Positions 25,640-34,897 of a DNA stretch of 64,000 nt are shown in pieces. Location: contig NZ_NHOY01000067.1 of assembly GCF_002252755.1 (NCBI RefSeq), forward strand, positions 1-64,000. Reading direction: 5' to 3'. Made by a program: the position numbers and the translations under genes. Numbering within the stretch: position 1 is the stretch's first letter; each line of letters begins with the position of its first letter. The DNA is from Halorubrum sp. Hd13. Its GTDB lineage: Archaea > Halobacteriota > Halobacteria > Halobacteriales > Haloferacaceae. Below the pieces are notes generated by a model. The model did no database searches and was not told the origin of the DNA. It saw only the letters and a program-made list of their open reading frames with translations.

Positions 25640-27151
25640 ATGTCACGACAGACAGGCGCAGTCGGTCGGTCGCCAGTCGTCCGCATGGCGACGAGCGACG
25701 GCGAGGACGCGGTGGCCGCGGCTCGTGCGGCGTCGGAGTCGGTCGCGGTCGTCCGGACGGGACCGACTGGAATCGGCGAGAGCGACCCGCTGGTCATGGC
25801 GACCGTCGACGGCAGGACGGCGTTCTTCGCCGGTCCCACGGACGCGGGCGTCGAGGACGTCGTCTCGACGGTGGCCGGCGGCGAACTGCCGACCGACGGA
25901 GCGGACACCGTCATCGAACACGAGCCCGGAACGGAGACGCTCCCGGTTCCGGATGCCGGGTCGCTCTCCGTCGGCCGGCGGGCGGTGCTCGGGCCGTGCG
26001 GCTGGGTCGACCCGCTGGACCCGACCGAGCGGCCGTTTCTCTCGGCCGAACGGTCCGCCGAGGCGCCCGCCGACGCCGGACTGCTCGGCCGCGGACGCGG
26101 TGACGCGGCGGCCGACGACCCGGTCGCAACGGAGTGGACGACGGCCCGGGAGGCGGACGGCGACCCGGTCGTGGTCGCAAACGCGAACGAGGCTTATGCC
26201 GAGCAGCGCGCCGACCGGACGCTCCTGTGGGGGGTGCCGATGTGCGTCCTCGACGGGATGGCCGCGGTCGCCGACCGCGTCGGCGCCGACGACGCCGTCC
26301 TCTACCTGAACGAGTCCGACGTCGCCCTCGTGCGACACCTCCGCGAGGCCGTCGACGCCGCTAGCGAGCACCTCGACCTCGACGTGCAACTGGTCGCGGG
26401 ACCGGACGAGCACCGCGCGGGGGCGCCGACGGCGGCGCTGGAGGCGATGGAGGGCGCCGACCGCATCGAGCCACGGCTCCAGCCGCCCTCACCCGCCGAG
26501 CACGGCCTCTACGGCCGGCCGACGGTCGTCCACACGCCACGGACATACGCGCAGGTTCGGCACGCGATGGCCGAGCCGGACGCCTTCGACCCCGGGGCCG
26601 CGGACCCCGGGACCCGGCTGTTCACCGTGACGGGCGACGTCGCGGCCCCGGCGACGGTCGAACTGCCCTCCGCGAGTTCGCTCGCGGCGGTCCGCGAGGC
26701 CGTCGACCTCGAGGGGGCGTTCAAGATGGCCTGCGTCGGCGACGTGCTCGGCGGCTACACCCGTGACCTCGATGTGAGGGCGACGGCGGGGTCGCTCCGG
26801 GCGGCGGACCTCGGGACCGGGGGGGTCGTCGAGTTGCTGGACGAGAGCCGGTGTGCCCTGGCCGACGCCGGCGACCGCGCGACGTTCGCCGCCAGCGAGA
26901 ACAGCGGGCGCTGCGTCCCCGGTCGCGAGGGAACCAAGCAGCTGGCCGAACTGCTGCGGGACGTCTACGACGGCGACTTCGAGGACGAGAAGATACGCGA
27001 GCTGGGGCGGGTGATGCGCCGGTCGAGTAACTGCCGGACCGGCGCGCACGCGCCACGGCCCGTGACGACCGTCATCGAGAGCTTCGGGCCGGAGGTGCGC
27101 GCCCACGCTGACGGCCGCTGTCCGGCCGGGAGTTGCACGGGGGAACTGTGA
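25640..27151 (+). CDS. NuoF-like subunit of formate dehydrogenase, lacking FMN and Fe-S motifs
   Basis: A protein of 503 residues aligned by me with the NADH-binding 51-kDa subunit (NuoF/HoxF/FdhB type). The N-terminus resembles the thioredoxin-like part and the FMN/NAD region follows. In normal NuoF the motif GRGGAGFPTGxKW binds FMN; here the segment from about 148 reads GLLGRGRGDAAADD. NADEGEPGTFKDR has become NANEAYAEQRADR. The C-terminal [4Fe-4S] motif SxxCGxCxPCR is SENSGRCVPGREG, leaving Cys425. The fourth cysteine region keeps Cys465 (SSNCRTGAHAPRPV). It is probably a structural or redirected partner of FdhA, with which it overlaps by 4 bases (GTGA). Start ATG 25640. Confidence 0.75.
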   Translation: MSRQTGAVGRSPVVRMATSDGEDAVAAARAASESVAVVRTGPTGIGESDPLVMATVDGRTAFFAGPTDAGVEDVVSTVAGGELPTDGADTVIEHEPGTETLPVPDAGSLSVGRRAVLGPCGWVDPLDPTERPFLSAERSAEAPADAGLLGRGRGDAAADDPVATEWTTAREADGDPVVVANANEAYAEQRADRTLLWGVPMCVLDGMAAVADRVGADDAVLYLNESDVALVRHLREAVDAASEHLDLDVQLVAGPDEHRAGAPTAALEAMEGADRIEPRLQPPSPAEHGLYGRPTVVHTPRTYAQVRHAMAEPDAFDPGAADPGTRLFTVTGDVAAPATVELPSASSLAAVREAVDLEGAFKMACVGDVLGGYTRDLDVRATAGSLRAADLGTGGVVELLDESRCALADAGDRATFAASENSGRCVPGREGTKQLAELLRDVYDGDFEDEKIRELGRVMRRSSNCRTGAHAPRPVTTVIESFGPEVRAHADGRCPAGSCTGEL

Positions 27152-30100
27152 GCACCGACGACGCGCTCCCCGGCGTGCCTGACTTCGAGGACCCCCAACC
27201 CTCGACGCCGGTCACCGCCGAGTTCGACACCGGCACCGCCAACGATCCGGAGGTCGGGACCGACGAGGGACCGACGACCGTGACCGTCGACGGCGAGCCG
27301 GTGACGCTGCCCGGCGGATCGACGCTCATCGATGCGATGGAGGCGCTGGACGACGACGTCGTCAGCGTCGACCCCGGTGCCGACGGCGTCTCCGAGGACG
27401 CCGACGTGCCCGCACTCTGCTACTACGACCGCGACGGGGACTGCAGCGGGGAGATCGGTCCGCGTAGCGAGTGCCGGACCTGTATGGTCGAGACCGACGA
27501 GCACGGCCTCGTGCCGTCGTGTTCGTTCCCGGCCGAGGACGGCCTCGAGGTCCGGACCGACACGCCCGACGCCGCGGAGGCCCGCAGCGTCAACCTCGAC
27601 CTGGTGCTGTCGAACCACAATCTCCGGTGTACGACCTGCAACGGCAACGGACGCTGCGAACTGCAGGACGCCGCCATCAGCGAGGGCGTCGACCACCCCC
27701 GGTACGGCGTCTTCGACGAGCGGGACGCGTACGAGCCCATCGACGACACCTCGTCGTTCATCCAGATCGACCGCAACAAGTGCATCCTCTGTAACCGGTG
27801 CGTCGAGGGGTGTAGCGACGTCCAGGTCGAGGGCGTCCTCCGTATCGAGGGCCACGGTGAGGACACCCGCATCGGCTTCCAGTCGGACGCCGAGACGATG
27901 CACGACTCCGACTGCGTCTCCTGTGGCCACTGTGCGACGGTGTGCCCGACGGGCGCGCTGACCGAGAAGGGCATCGGCGGCGTCGCGACCCTGCCGCTGC
28001 CGGGGTTCACCCAGCGCAACTCCATCGGCAAGGTCATCGAACACGAAGACGTCGAGACAATCGACGAGACGGACGCGCCGAACCGGACGTTCGGCGGGAC
28101 CGCCGAGGTCGAGGCCGATGGGCTGGAGGGGTTCGTGTCCGCGGCCAAGCGCCGCGCCGGCGACGTGGCCACGGAGTACGGTCACAAGGCGTTCCTGGCC
28201 GGCGAGCACACTGCCGAGAGCATCGCCGCAAACACCCTCCCGGAGGGCCGGTTGTTCGACATCGCCGGCGTGGTCAGCGACTACCGGATCGGCAAAATCG
28301 ACAAGCAAGAGACGACCTGCGGCTTCTGTGCGGTCGGCTGCCGGTTCGAGATGTGGGGCAAGGACGGCGACTCGCTGGGCGTCGTCCCGGTGGACGACCC
28401 CGACGACGCGCCGGCGAACAACTTCTCGACCTGTGTGAAGGGGAAGTTCGGCCACGAGTTCGCCAACAGCGAAAAGCGGCTGACGGAGCCGCTCGTCCGC
28501 GACGACGACGGCGAGTTCGAGGCCGTCTCTTGGGCGGAGGCTCTCGATCACGTCGCCGACCGGCTGTCGAGCATCCAGGCGGAGGCTGGCGTCGACTCGG
28601 TCGGCTGTCTAGCCTCCTCGAAGGGGTCCAACGAGGAGGCCTACCTCGTCCAGAAGTTCGCCCGCCAGGTGCTCGGGACGAAGAACATCGACAACTGCGC
28701 GCGGCTCTGTCACTCCTCGACGGTGGCGGCGCTCCAGCAGACCGTCGGCTACGGCGCGATGACGAACCGGATCAACGAGGACGTCGGCGAGGCCGACGCC
28801 TACCTCATCAGCGGCTCGAACACGACCGAGTCCCACCCGGTGCTGGCGACCCGAATCAAGCAGAACGTCCGGGACGGCGCCGACTTGGTCGTCTTCGACC
28901 CGCGGAGGATCGGCATCGCCGAGCACGCCGACCAGTACACCCGCACCAACCCCGGCTACGACGTCGCTTGGCTCAACGGGATGATGCGGTACATCGTCGA
29001 GAACGGCCTCCACGACGAGGCGTTCGTCGAGCGCAACACGAAGAATTTCGATGCGCTGAAAGAGAAGGTCCAGGCGTTCACCCCCGAGAAGGTCGAGGAG
29101 CTGGCGGGCGTCCCGCCGGAGGAGCTGGCCTCGGCCGCCGAGACGCTCGCGGCGGCCGACACCGTCGTTTTCGGCTGGGCGATGGGGATGACACAGCAGT
29201 CCCACGGCACCGAGAACCTGCTGGCGATGGCGGACCTGGCGCTCCTGCTCGGTCAGCTCGGCAAGCCCGGTGCCGGTCTCTCTCCCTTCCGCGGCCAGAA
29301 CAACGTTCAGGGCGGCGGCGGCGACATGGGGACGCTACCGGGCAGCCTGCCGGGCTATCAGGACCCCGTCGACGACGAGGTCGGCGAGAAGTTCGCAGAC
29401 GCGTGGGGCGAACGCCCGCCCGAGGAGCCCGGCCTCAAGGTGCCCGAGATGCTCGCTGAGGCCCACGAGGGCAACCTGAAAGCGATGTATGTGGTCGGCG
29501 AGAACCCGGCCCTCTCGGAGCCGGACATCCAGCACGCCGAAGCGGCGCTGGACGACCTCGGGTTCCTCGTCGTCCAGGACATCTTCATGACCGAGACGGC
29601 CGACCACGCCGACGTGGTGCTGCCGGCGGCGACCTCGCCGGAGAAGCACGGCACCTTCACCAACACCGAGCGGCGCATCCAGCGGGTCCGGCCGACGGCC
29701 GACCCGCCGGGGGAGGCGCGGCAGGACTGGGAGATAACCCAGGCGCTGGCCCGCCGGCTCGGCTACGACTGGGACTACGACCACCCGCGGGAGGTGATGG
29801 ACGAGATAAGCGACCTGACGCCCATCTACGGCGGCGTCTCCTACGAGCGGCTCGAGGGCGGCGACGTGCACGGCCTGCAGTGGCCCTGCACCGACGCCGA
29901 CGACCCCGGCACGCCGTACCTCTACGACCACGAGGAGGGGAACTTCAACTTCGAGGACGGGAAAGCCCGGTTCGTGCCCGCCGACGGCGGCCATCCGGGC
30001 GAGATACCCGACGAGGAGTACCCGCTCACGCTCACCTCGGGCCGCGTGCTTTACCACTGGCACACCGGCCAGATCACCCGCCGCGTCGAGGGGCTGATGA

Positions 30101-30432
30101 GCCACGTCGGCGAGAGCTTCGTCGAGGTCAACCCCGAGACGGCCGACCAACTCGGCATCGGCGACGCGGAGTACGTCCGCGTCGAGTCCCGTCGCGGCTC
30201 CATCGTCGTCGAGACGCAGGTCACCACCCGCGTCGGTCCCGGGACGCTATTCATCCCGATGCACTTCGCCGCCGGCGCCGTCAACAAGCTGACCGGCGAG
30301 ACGTTCGACCCGACGGCCGGTATCCCGGAGTACAAGATCTCCAGCGTCCGCGTCGATCCGCTCGGCCCGGAGACCGACGAGACCGTGCTGCGCGCGCCCG
30401 GCGCCGGCCGGGGTCGCGCCGGCGACGACTGA
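27148..30432 (+). CDS. fdhA: Formate dehydrogenase alpha subunit (molybdopterin, NuoG-like N-terminus)
   Basis: A protein of 1094 residues oxidising formate to CO2. The N-terminal 250 residues hold a 2Fe-2S domain (Cys91, GDC, ECRTC), a His/Cys motif HNLRCTTCNGNGRC and two ferredoxin clusters (CILCNRCVEGC, CVSCGHCATVCPTG). The molybdenum domain starts with CGFCAVGC. Cys521 in CARLCHSSTVAAL is the expected Mo ligand, replacing selenocysteine of other enzymes, followed by the FDH-type His. GQNNVQGGGGDMG and the C-terminal molybdopterin-dinucleotide domain complete the chain. GTG 27148 is chosen for its GTGA overlap with the upstream gene. No Tat signal is visible, so it is cytoplasmic. It could dispose of formate made by Fhs. 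Confidence 0.94.
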   Translation: MSTDDALPGVPDFEDPQPSTPVTAEFDTGTANDPEVGTDEGPTTVTVDGEPVTLPGGSTLIDAMEALDDDVVSVDPGADGVSEDADVPALCYYDRDGDCSGEIGPRSECRTCMVETDEHGLVPSCSFPAEDGLEVRTDTPDAAEARSVNLDLVLSNHNLRCTTCNGNGRCELQDAAISEGVDHPRYGVFDERDAYEPIDDTSSFIQIDRNKCILCNRCVEGCSDVQVEGVLRIEGHGEDTRIGFQSDAETMHDSDCVSCGHCATVCPTGALTEKGIGGVATLPLPGFTQRNSIGKVIEHEDVETIDETDAPNRTFGGTAEVEADGLEGFVSAAKRRAGDVATEYGHKAFLAGEHTAESIAANTLPEGRLFDIAGVVSDYRIGKIDKQETTCGFCAVGCRFEMWGKDGDSLGVVPVDDPDDAPANNFSTCVKGKFGHEFANSEKRLTEPLVRDDDGEFEAVSWAEALDHVADRLSSIQAEAGVDSVGCLASSKGSNEEAYLVQKFARQVLGTKNIDNCARLCHSSTVAALQQTVGYGAMTNRINEDVGEADAYLISGSNTTESHPVLATRIKQNVRDGADLVVFDPRRIGIAEHADQYTRTNPGYDVAWLNGMMRYIVENGLHDEAFVERNTKNFDALKEKVQAFTPEKVEELAGVPPEELASAAETLAAADTVVFGWAMGMTQQSHGTENLLAMADLALLLGQLGKPGAGLSPFRGQNNVQGGGGDMGTLPGSLPGYQDPVDDEVGEKFADAWGERPPEEPGLKVPEMLAEAHEGNLKAMYVVGENPALSEPDIQHAEAALDDLGFLVVQDIFMTETADHADVVLPAATSPEKHGTFTNTERRIQRVRPTADPPGEARQDWEITQALARRLGYDWDYDHPREVMDEISDLTPIYGGVSYERLEGGDVHGLQWPCTDADDPGTPYLYDHEEGNFNFEDGKARFVPADGGHPGEIPDEEYPLTLTSGRVLYHWHTGQITRRVEGLMSHVGESFVEVNPETADQLGIGDAEYVRVESRRGSIVVETQVTTRVGPGTLFIPMHFAAGAVNKLTGETFDPTAGIPEYKISSVRVDPLGPETDETVLRAPGAGRGRAGDD

Positions 30433-30495
30433 CGCGGACCGTCTTCGGACCGCCGTCGACGCCGCCAATCGCGGCGTGATCGGACGCTCCGACAC

Positions 30496-31682
30496 TCAGC
30501 CGTCCGGCGGGACGTTCCGGTTCGACCGGAAGCGGTTCTGTGGGTCCCAGCGCCGCTTCACGTCGACGAGCCGCCCGTAGTTATCGCCGTAGGCCGCACG
30601 GACGCGGTCGCGTCCCTCGTCGGCGGTGAGGACGTTCATCGCCGCCGCGCCGGTCGTGTACGGCCGGACGGCGTCGTGGAACTCGCGGACCCAGGCGACG
30701 TGGTCGTCGTCGCGGGCCGGCTCCTCCCAGCGGGCCTCCGCGAGCAGGTGATGGGTCGCGTCCCGGTGGGGGTAGGCGGTGGCGTCGGTCGGCGGTGCGG
30801 TCTCGGCGCCGCTCCGCGGGGAGACGAACACCGTCGCGCCCGACGACGGCGCCCGGGCCGCGTGCTCCCCGATCGTCTCGATGGCCGAATCGGAGAGCGA
30901 CGCGAGGTACTGGCTCCGCAGGGACGTCCGTATCGAGCCCCGGCTCTCGCCGGCGGCCTGGAACGACGCGTACGACCGCGGGCGGATGCTGTCGGCGATG
31001 GGGTCGCCGGCCGTCCGGAGCGGCGCCAGCGCGTCCTCGCCCTCTGTGGGCGGCCCGGCGTAGCACGCGATGCACATCGTCACGCGCGTGCCGTGCACAT
31101 CCTCCGGGAGGATGTCGGCGGGGTAGACGAGCGGCCCGCCGAGTATCTCCGGGGCGAGCTCATGCAGCGGAACTGGAAGGACGTGACGACGCCGACGTTG
31201 CCGCCGCCCCGGAGCGCCCAGAAGAGGTCCTCGTTTTCCTCCTCGCTGGCGCGGACGAGGTCGCCGCCGGCGGTTACCACGTCCGCGGCGAGGAGGTTGT
31301 CGCAGGTGAGGCCGTGCTTGCGGCTGAGCCAGCCGACGCCGCCGAGCGTCAGCCCGGCGACGCCGATGTTCGGGTCCTGGCCGCCGAGGACCGCCGGCCC
31401 GAACGCCTCCGTCTCGTGGTCGACGTCGCCCCAGGTCGCGCCGGGGCCGACTCGCGCGGTCCGCTCGCCGGGGTCGACCCGGACGGCGTCCATCGGCCGG
31501 CAGTCCAGCAGTACCCCCCCGTCGGGCAATGCACAGCCGGAGACGTGGTGGCCGCCGCTCCGGACGCCCAACTGCAGGTCGTACTCGCGGGCGTCCTCGT
31601 AGCCGGCGTCACCCGGCTCGAGGACGTCGCCGCGCGCTCGCTCGCGGAGGGTCGCCGCTGGGTCGTGTGCCGGGTCGGTCAC
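30496..31682 (-). pseudogene. FAD-linked oxidase (berberine-bridge type), frameshifted and internally deleted
   Basis: The reading frame starts at GTG 31682 with TDPAHDPAATLRERARG and contains the FAD-binding PCMH pieces VRSGGHHVSG, GPGATWGDVD and GGVGWLSRKHGLTCDNL. About 30 residues expected before VRSGGHH are missing. Near position 31170, after VTSFQFR, the frame is lost. Moving one base restores LHELAPEILGGPLVYPADILPED, and the rest continues in the other frame to the C-terminal BBE motif GDNYGRLVDVKRRWDPQNRF. A segment of about 25 residues before VTMCIACYAG is also missing. The total coding length is near 395 residues against about 460 for the family. It is probably a dead gene; a sequencing error could explain only the frameshift. 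Confidence 0.8.
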
Positions 31683-31710
31683 GCGGGAAGCGGGAGGGCG
31701 GCCGAGAGTG

Positions 31711-33441
31711 CTAGAACAGCCCGGATATGTTGCCGTCGTCGTCGATGTCCATGTCGGCGGCGGCCGGCCGCTCCGGCAGGCCGGGCATCGTGAGCGCGTC
31801 GGCGGTGAGCGCGACGATGAAGCCGGCACCCGCGGACGGGTAGACTTCGCTGATCTCGAGTTCCCAGCCGCTCGGGGCGCCCTTCCTGCTCGCGTCGTCG
31901 CTGAGCGAGTGGAAGGTCTTCGACATACAGACCGGCACGTCGCCGAAGCCGAGGTCTTCCATGCGCTCGATGTCCTCGAGCGCGTCGCCGGTGAACTTGA
32001 CGCCGTCGGCGCCGTAGATCTCCGTGGCGACGGTGTCGATTTTCTCCTTGATCGGCGCTTCCTCGTCGTAGAGGAACTCGAACTCGTCCTCGTCGCTCTC
32101 GTCGACGGCCTCGATGACGTGCTCGCCGAGGTCCTCGCCGCCCTCACTGCCCTTCTCGAACACCTCGGACTCGGCGACCCGGACGCCGAGGTCCTCCTCG
32201 CAGTGGTCCACCACCGTCTGGACCTCCTCGTCGGTGTCGTCCGGGAACCGGTTGACCGCGACGACGACGGGAACGCCGAACTGCTGGAGGTTCGAGACGT
32301 GCTTGTCCAGGTTTTCGAACCCGCGCTCGATGGCCTCGGTGCCGGCGTCGTCGATGGCGTCGAAGTCGGCCGGCCACATGTTCTCGCCGTGGTACTTCAG
32401 CGCCCGGACCGACGACACGATGACGACCGCGTTGGGCGTCATGTCGCCGAGCCGGCAGACGATGTTCATGAACTTCTCGGCGCCCAGGTCGGAGCCGAAG
32501 CCGGCCTCAGTGACGAGGTAGTCGCCCATCCCGTACGCGGCTTTGTCCGCGATGAGCGAGTTCGTTCCGTGCGCGATGTTGGCGAACGGGCCGCCGTGGA
32601 TGAACGCGGGCGTCCCCTCGATGGTCTGGACGACGTTCGGTTTGATCGCGTCCCGGAGCAGCATCGCGGCCGGACCGGTCGCCTCGATGTCCTCGACCGT
32701 GACCGGGTCGCCGTCCTCGTCGTAGGCGAGGATGATGCGACCGACCCGCTCCTTGAGGTCGCCCATCCCGTCCGCCATACAGAGGGCGGCCATGAGCTCC
32801 GAGGCGGCGGTCAGGAGGAAGCTGTCCTCGCGAGGCGTTCCGCCGGTCTTGCCGCCGAGGCCGATCACCATGCTCCGGAGCGCCCGATCGTTCATGTCGA
32901 TGGCCCGGGGCCACCGGACGTCGGTGACGTCGACGTCGAAGTCCTCGTCCCCCGTCAGTTTGGCGTCCAACATCGCCGAGATGAGGTTGTGCGCCGAGGT
33001 GAGCGCGTGCAGGTCGCCGGTGAAGTGCAGGTTGATGTCCTCCATCGGAAGCACCTGCGAGCGGCCCCCGCCGGCGGCGCCGCCCTTGACACCGAACACT
33101 GGCCCGAGCGACGGTTCGCGGATCGCGATCATCGCCTCCTCGCCGAGGTGGTTCAGCGTCTGTCCCAGTCCGACGGTCGTGACCGTCTTCCCCTCTCCCT
33201 TGGGGGTCGGCGTCATCCCGGTCACGAGTACGAGGTTGTTCTCCCGGTCCGCGGCCTCGTCCCGAAGCCGATCGAGGGCGTGGTGTTTGACTTTCGCCGT
33301 GTACTCGCCGAAGTACTGGAGGTCGTCGAGGCCGAGGCCCCACGGTTCGACCAGCTCCCAGATCGGCTCCATCTCGGTCGACTGTGCGATGTCGTAATCC
33401 GTCGGTATCGGTTCGTTAGTATCTGTCACGTTTTCGTACAT
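31711..33441 (-). CDS. fhs: Formate-tetrahydrofolate ligase (10-formyl-THF synthetase)
   Basis: A cytosolic enzyme of 576 residues with the P-loop TPTPKGEGKTV (77-87) and REPSLGPVFGVKGGAAGGG. DINLHFTGD and the DMNDRALR motif are also present, as is the THF-binding end PSAGAGFIVALT..MPGLP. It interconverts formate plus ATP and 10-formyl-THF. Run in reverse it releases formate with ATP formation, which would feed the FdhA enzyme 1.3 kb away. The length is full. Start ATG 33441 has a perfect palindrome about 20-38 bases upstream, at the expected TATA position, so the gene is probably repressible. It is transcribed away from a small PH-like gene and lies in the one-carbon island. Confidence 0.96.
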   Translation of the reverse strand: MYENVTDTNEPIPTDYDIAQSTEMEPIWELVEPWGLGLDDLQYFGEYTAKVKHHALDRLRDEAADRENNLVLVTGMTPTPKGEGKTVTTVGLGQTLNHLGEEAMIAIREPSLGPVFGVKGGAAGGGRSQVLPMEDINLHFTGDLHALTSAHNLISAMLDAKLTGDEDFDVDVTDVRWPRAIDMNDRALRSMVIGLGGKTGGTPREDSFLLTAASELMAALCMADGMGDLKERVGRIILAYDEDGDPVTVEDIEATGPAAMLLRDAIKPNVVQTIEGTPAFIHGGPFANIAHGTNSLIADKAAYGMGDYLVTEAGFGSDLGAEKFMNIVCRLGDMTPNAVVIVSSVRALKYHGENMWPADFDAIDDAGTEAIERGFENLDKHVSNLQQFGVPVVVAVNRFPDDTDEEVQTVVDHCEEDLGVRVAESEVFEKGSEGGEDLGEHVIEAVDESDEDEFEFLYDEEAPIKEKIDTVATEIYGADGVKFTGDALEDIERMEDLGFGDVPVCMSKTFHSLSDDASRKGAPSGWELEISEVYPSAGAGFIVALTADALTMPGLPERPAAADMDIDDDGNISGLF

Positions 33442-33461
33442 CCCAGCATCGCCGTATGAAG

Positions 33462-33479
33462 GTTAGCATATCTGCTAAC
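33462..33479. promoter_or_regulatory. Palindrome at the fhs promoter
   Basis: GTTAGCATATCTGCTAAC, 7-base arms with a 4-base spacer, is centred about 29 bases before the fhs ATG, over the probable TATA box. This is the usual arrangement of an archaeal repressor operator. Confidence 0.55.
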
Positions 33480-33572
33480 ACTCGGATAGGATGTGTTTGC
33501 GACGCCCCGCGGTGTGTCCCGCAATGAGTGACGCCTCGTTGACGGGATGAGATTTGCCCGGAAAATCGGCGC

Positions 33573-33944
33573 TCACCAGAGTTCGGCGGCGTCACGGATC
33601 GCGTCCCGCGCCCGCTTCGCACAGTCCCGCTTGCCGCGCCCGAAGTGCACGGTGTTCTCGTCGACCGGCGTCGAGAGGAACCCACCCTCGTCGTTCTCGA
33701 CGCCGGCCTGTTCGATCTGGAGGTAGCTGATGACGAGTCGCCCCTCGTAGGTGATGTCGCGAACGTCACCGATCCGGATCTGCTTGTCGGCGAACTTCGA
33801 GCGGCCCGGGCGCTCGATGTGGATCCGCTCGTCGTAGACGTGTAGCGTCCCGTCTTGGAACCCACAGGAGACGAGTGGGTTCGAGTCGGGTGCGTCGTCG
33901 TGCATCGCGTCCGATCCGTCGGACGACCCCGGAACGTCGACCAT
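33573..33944 (-). CDS. PH-like domain hypothetical protein
   Basis: A soluble protein of 123 residues. After an acidic lead, residues about 22-105 form strands like a bacterial PH-type domain: GTLHVYDERIHIERPGRSKFADKQIRIGDVRDITY, then LVISYLQIEQAGVEN and ENTVHFGRGKRD. A final helix follows, AKRARDAIRDAA. Such domains in haloarchaea have unknown roles. ATG 33944 is chosen; another ATG at 34019 adds 25 residues. It lies just after the fhs promoter region but is separated by 93 bases from the palindrome, in the same direction as fhs. Confidence 0.6.
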   Translation of the reverse strand: MVDVPGSSDGSDAMHDDAPDSNPLVSCGFQDGTLHVYDERIHIERPGRSKFADKQIRIGDVRDITYEGRLVISYLQIEQAGVENDEGGFLSTPVDENTVHFGRGKRDCAKRARDAIRDAAELW

Positions 33945-34129
33945 TACGTCGTGGTCAGACCCAGAGCGGCGAAAAGGTTGTCCATGCAACGAGTGGGACG
34001 TGCCGTTCGGACGACCCATCGTAAACGTGTGACATACCCGTGTCTGATATTAACAAACAGAACAATACTACCGTGTTTCGAAAAGATATTTTCAAAATCC
34101 TCAAGACCCCTCGGTTCATATATAGTAGT

Positions 34130-34303
34130 ATGACGGAGCCAACAAGCAAACGTCAAAAGAACGGTGCCGAAGACGAGTTCGTGAACTACATGCCGGGCAT
34201 GCCGAAGCTGTCGAGCGAGCCGGGTCGGATCGAACGGTTCGTGACCCGTCTGTTCCGCCGTCGTGGCCCGCTTCGCGCCGTGTTCCGCGACCGGGACGAG
34301 TAG
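34130..34303 (+). CDS. Small basic hypothetical protein (57 residues)
   Basis: A short gene encoding a basic-tailed peptide, MTEPTSKRQKNG, then DEFVNYMPGMPKLSSEPGRIERF and an Arg-rich end VTRLFRRRGPLRAVFRDRDE. The upstream 100 bases are strikingly AT-rich and include CATATATA at 34116-34123, close to the start. If that is the TATA box, transcription would begin slightly after this ATG, and an inner Met (MPGMPK) might be the true start. No family is recognised. Confidence 0.4.
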   Translation: MTEPTSKRQKNGAEDEFVNYMPGMPKLSSEPGRIERFVTRLFRRRGPLRAVFRDRDE

Positions 34304-34413
34304 AACCGCCGTCGCCTCGCCCGCAGAACAGAATCGCCGGTCCCGTCCGCACAAAGGTTTATGCGCGGTTGCCTCCACATTTTCATATCCGGCGGGAACC
34401 GGAGCGGAAGATC

Positions 34414-34707
34414 ATGTCATCACTCATCGGCGGAGCGCAGAACTGCAAACGATGCGGACACGAGGTAGAGAGCGGGCACGATACCTGTCCGAGCTGCTAT
34501 TTCAACCCGAAGTCCAAGGGGCTTCGGGTCGCCCTCGCGCTGTTGATGGCCGTTATCATCCTGATGACGGCCGTGCTACTGCTCCCGTTCCTGTCACTGT
34601 TGTTCGTCAGGCTCGCTGGAGTCGCATTCCTCCTCGCCCTACTCGTGTTCGTCATCTCGTTCGTGTCGACCCCCTACCGGTTCGGATCCCTGTTCCTCTG
34701 GTTTTGA
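34414..34707 (+). CDS. Zinc-ribbon membrane protein
   Basis: A protein of 97 residues. The N-terminus is a zinc ribbon of four cysteines, CKRCGHEVESGHDTCPSC (Cys pairs about 11/14 and 26/29). Two hydrophobic helices follow: about 38-60, ALALLMAVIILMTAVLLLPF, and 62-82, RLAGVAFLLALLVFVISFV. Many haloarchaea encode such small zinc-ribbon membrane proteins, of unknown function. ATG 34414 starts directly before the ribbon; an upstream start at 34369 adds 15 unrelated residues. Confidence 0.6.
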   Translation: MSSLIGGAQNCKRCGHEVESGHDTCPSCYFNPKSKGLRVALALLMAVIILMTAVLLLPFLSLLFVRLAGVAFLLALLVFVISFVSTPYRFGSLFLWF

Positions 34708-34897
34708 GCGCCGACGAGCGGTCACGTCCTCGCGTTCCCCGGCCCGTCGACCGCTCTCCGGGAACTCCTCGTTCGAAACGCTACTCGTCACGCGTCCGTC
34801 CGGTGAGGTCACTCGACGCGGACAGCAATTACGCTAGCGGGAGTCAAACGAACGACGTAGCGGGGATCAAACGAACGACGGCCACGGACGAGAACCG

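Noticed and set aside
34040-34303. Longer 87-residue form of the small basic protein
   Set aside because: The first 30 codons lie in strongly AT-rich promoter-like DNA with Lys/Asn-rich composition unlike haloarchaeal proteins.
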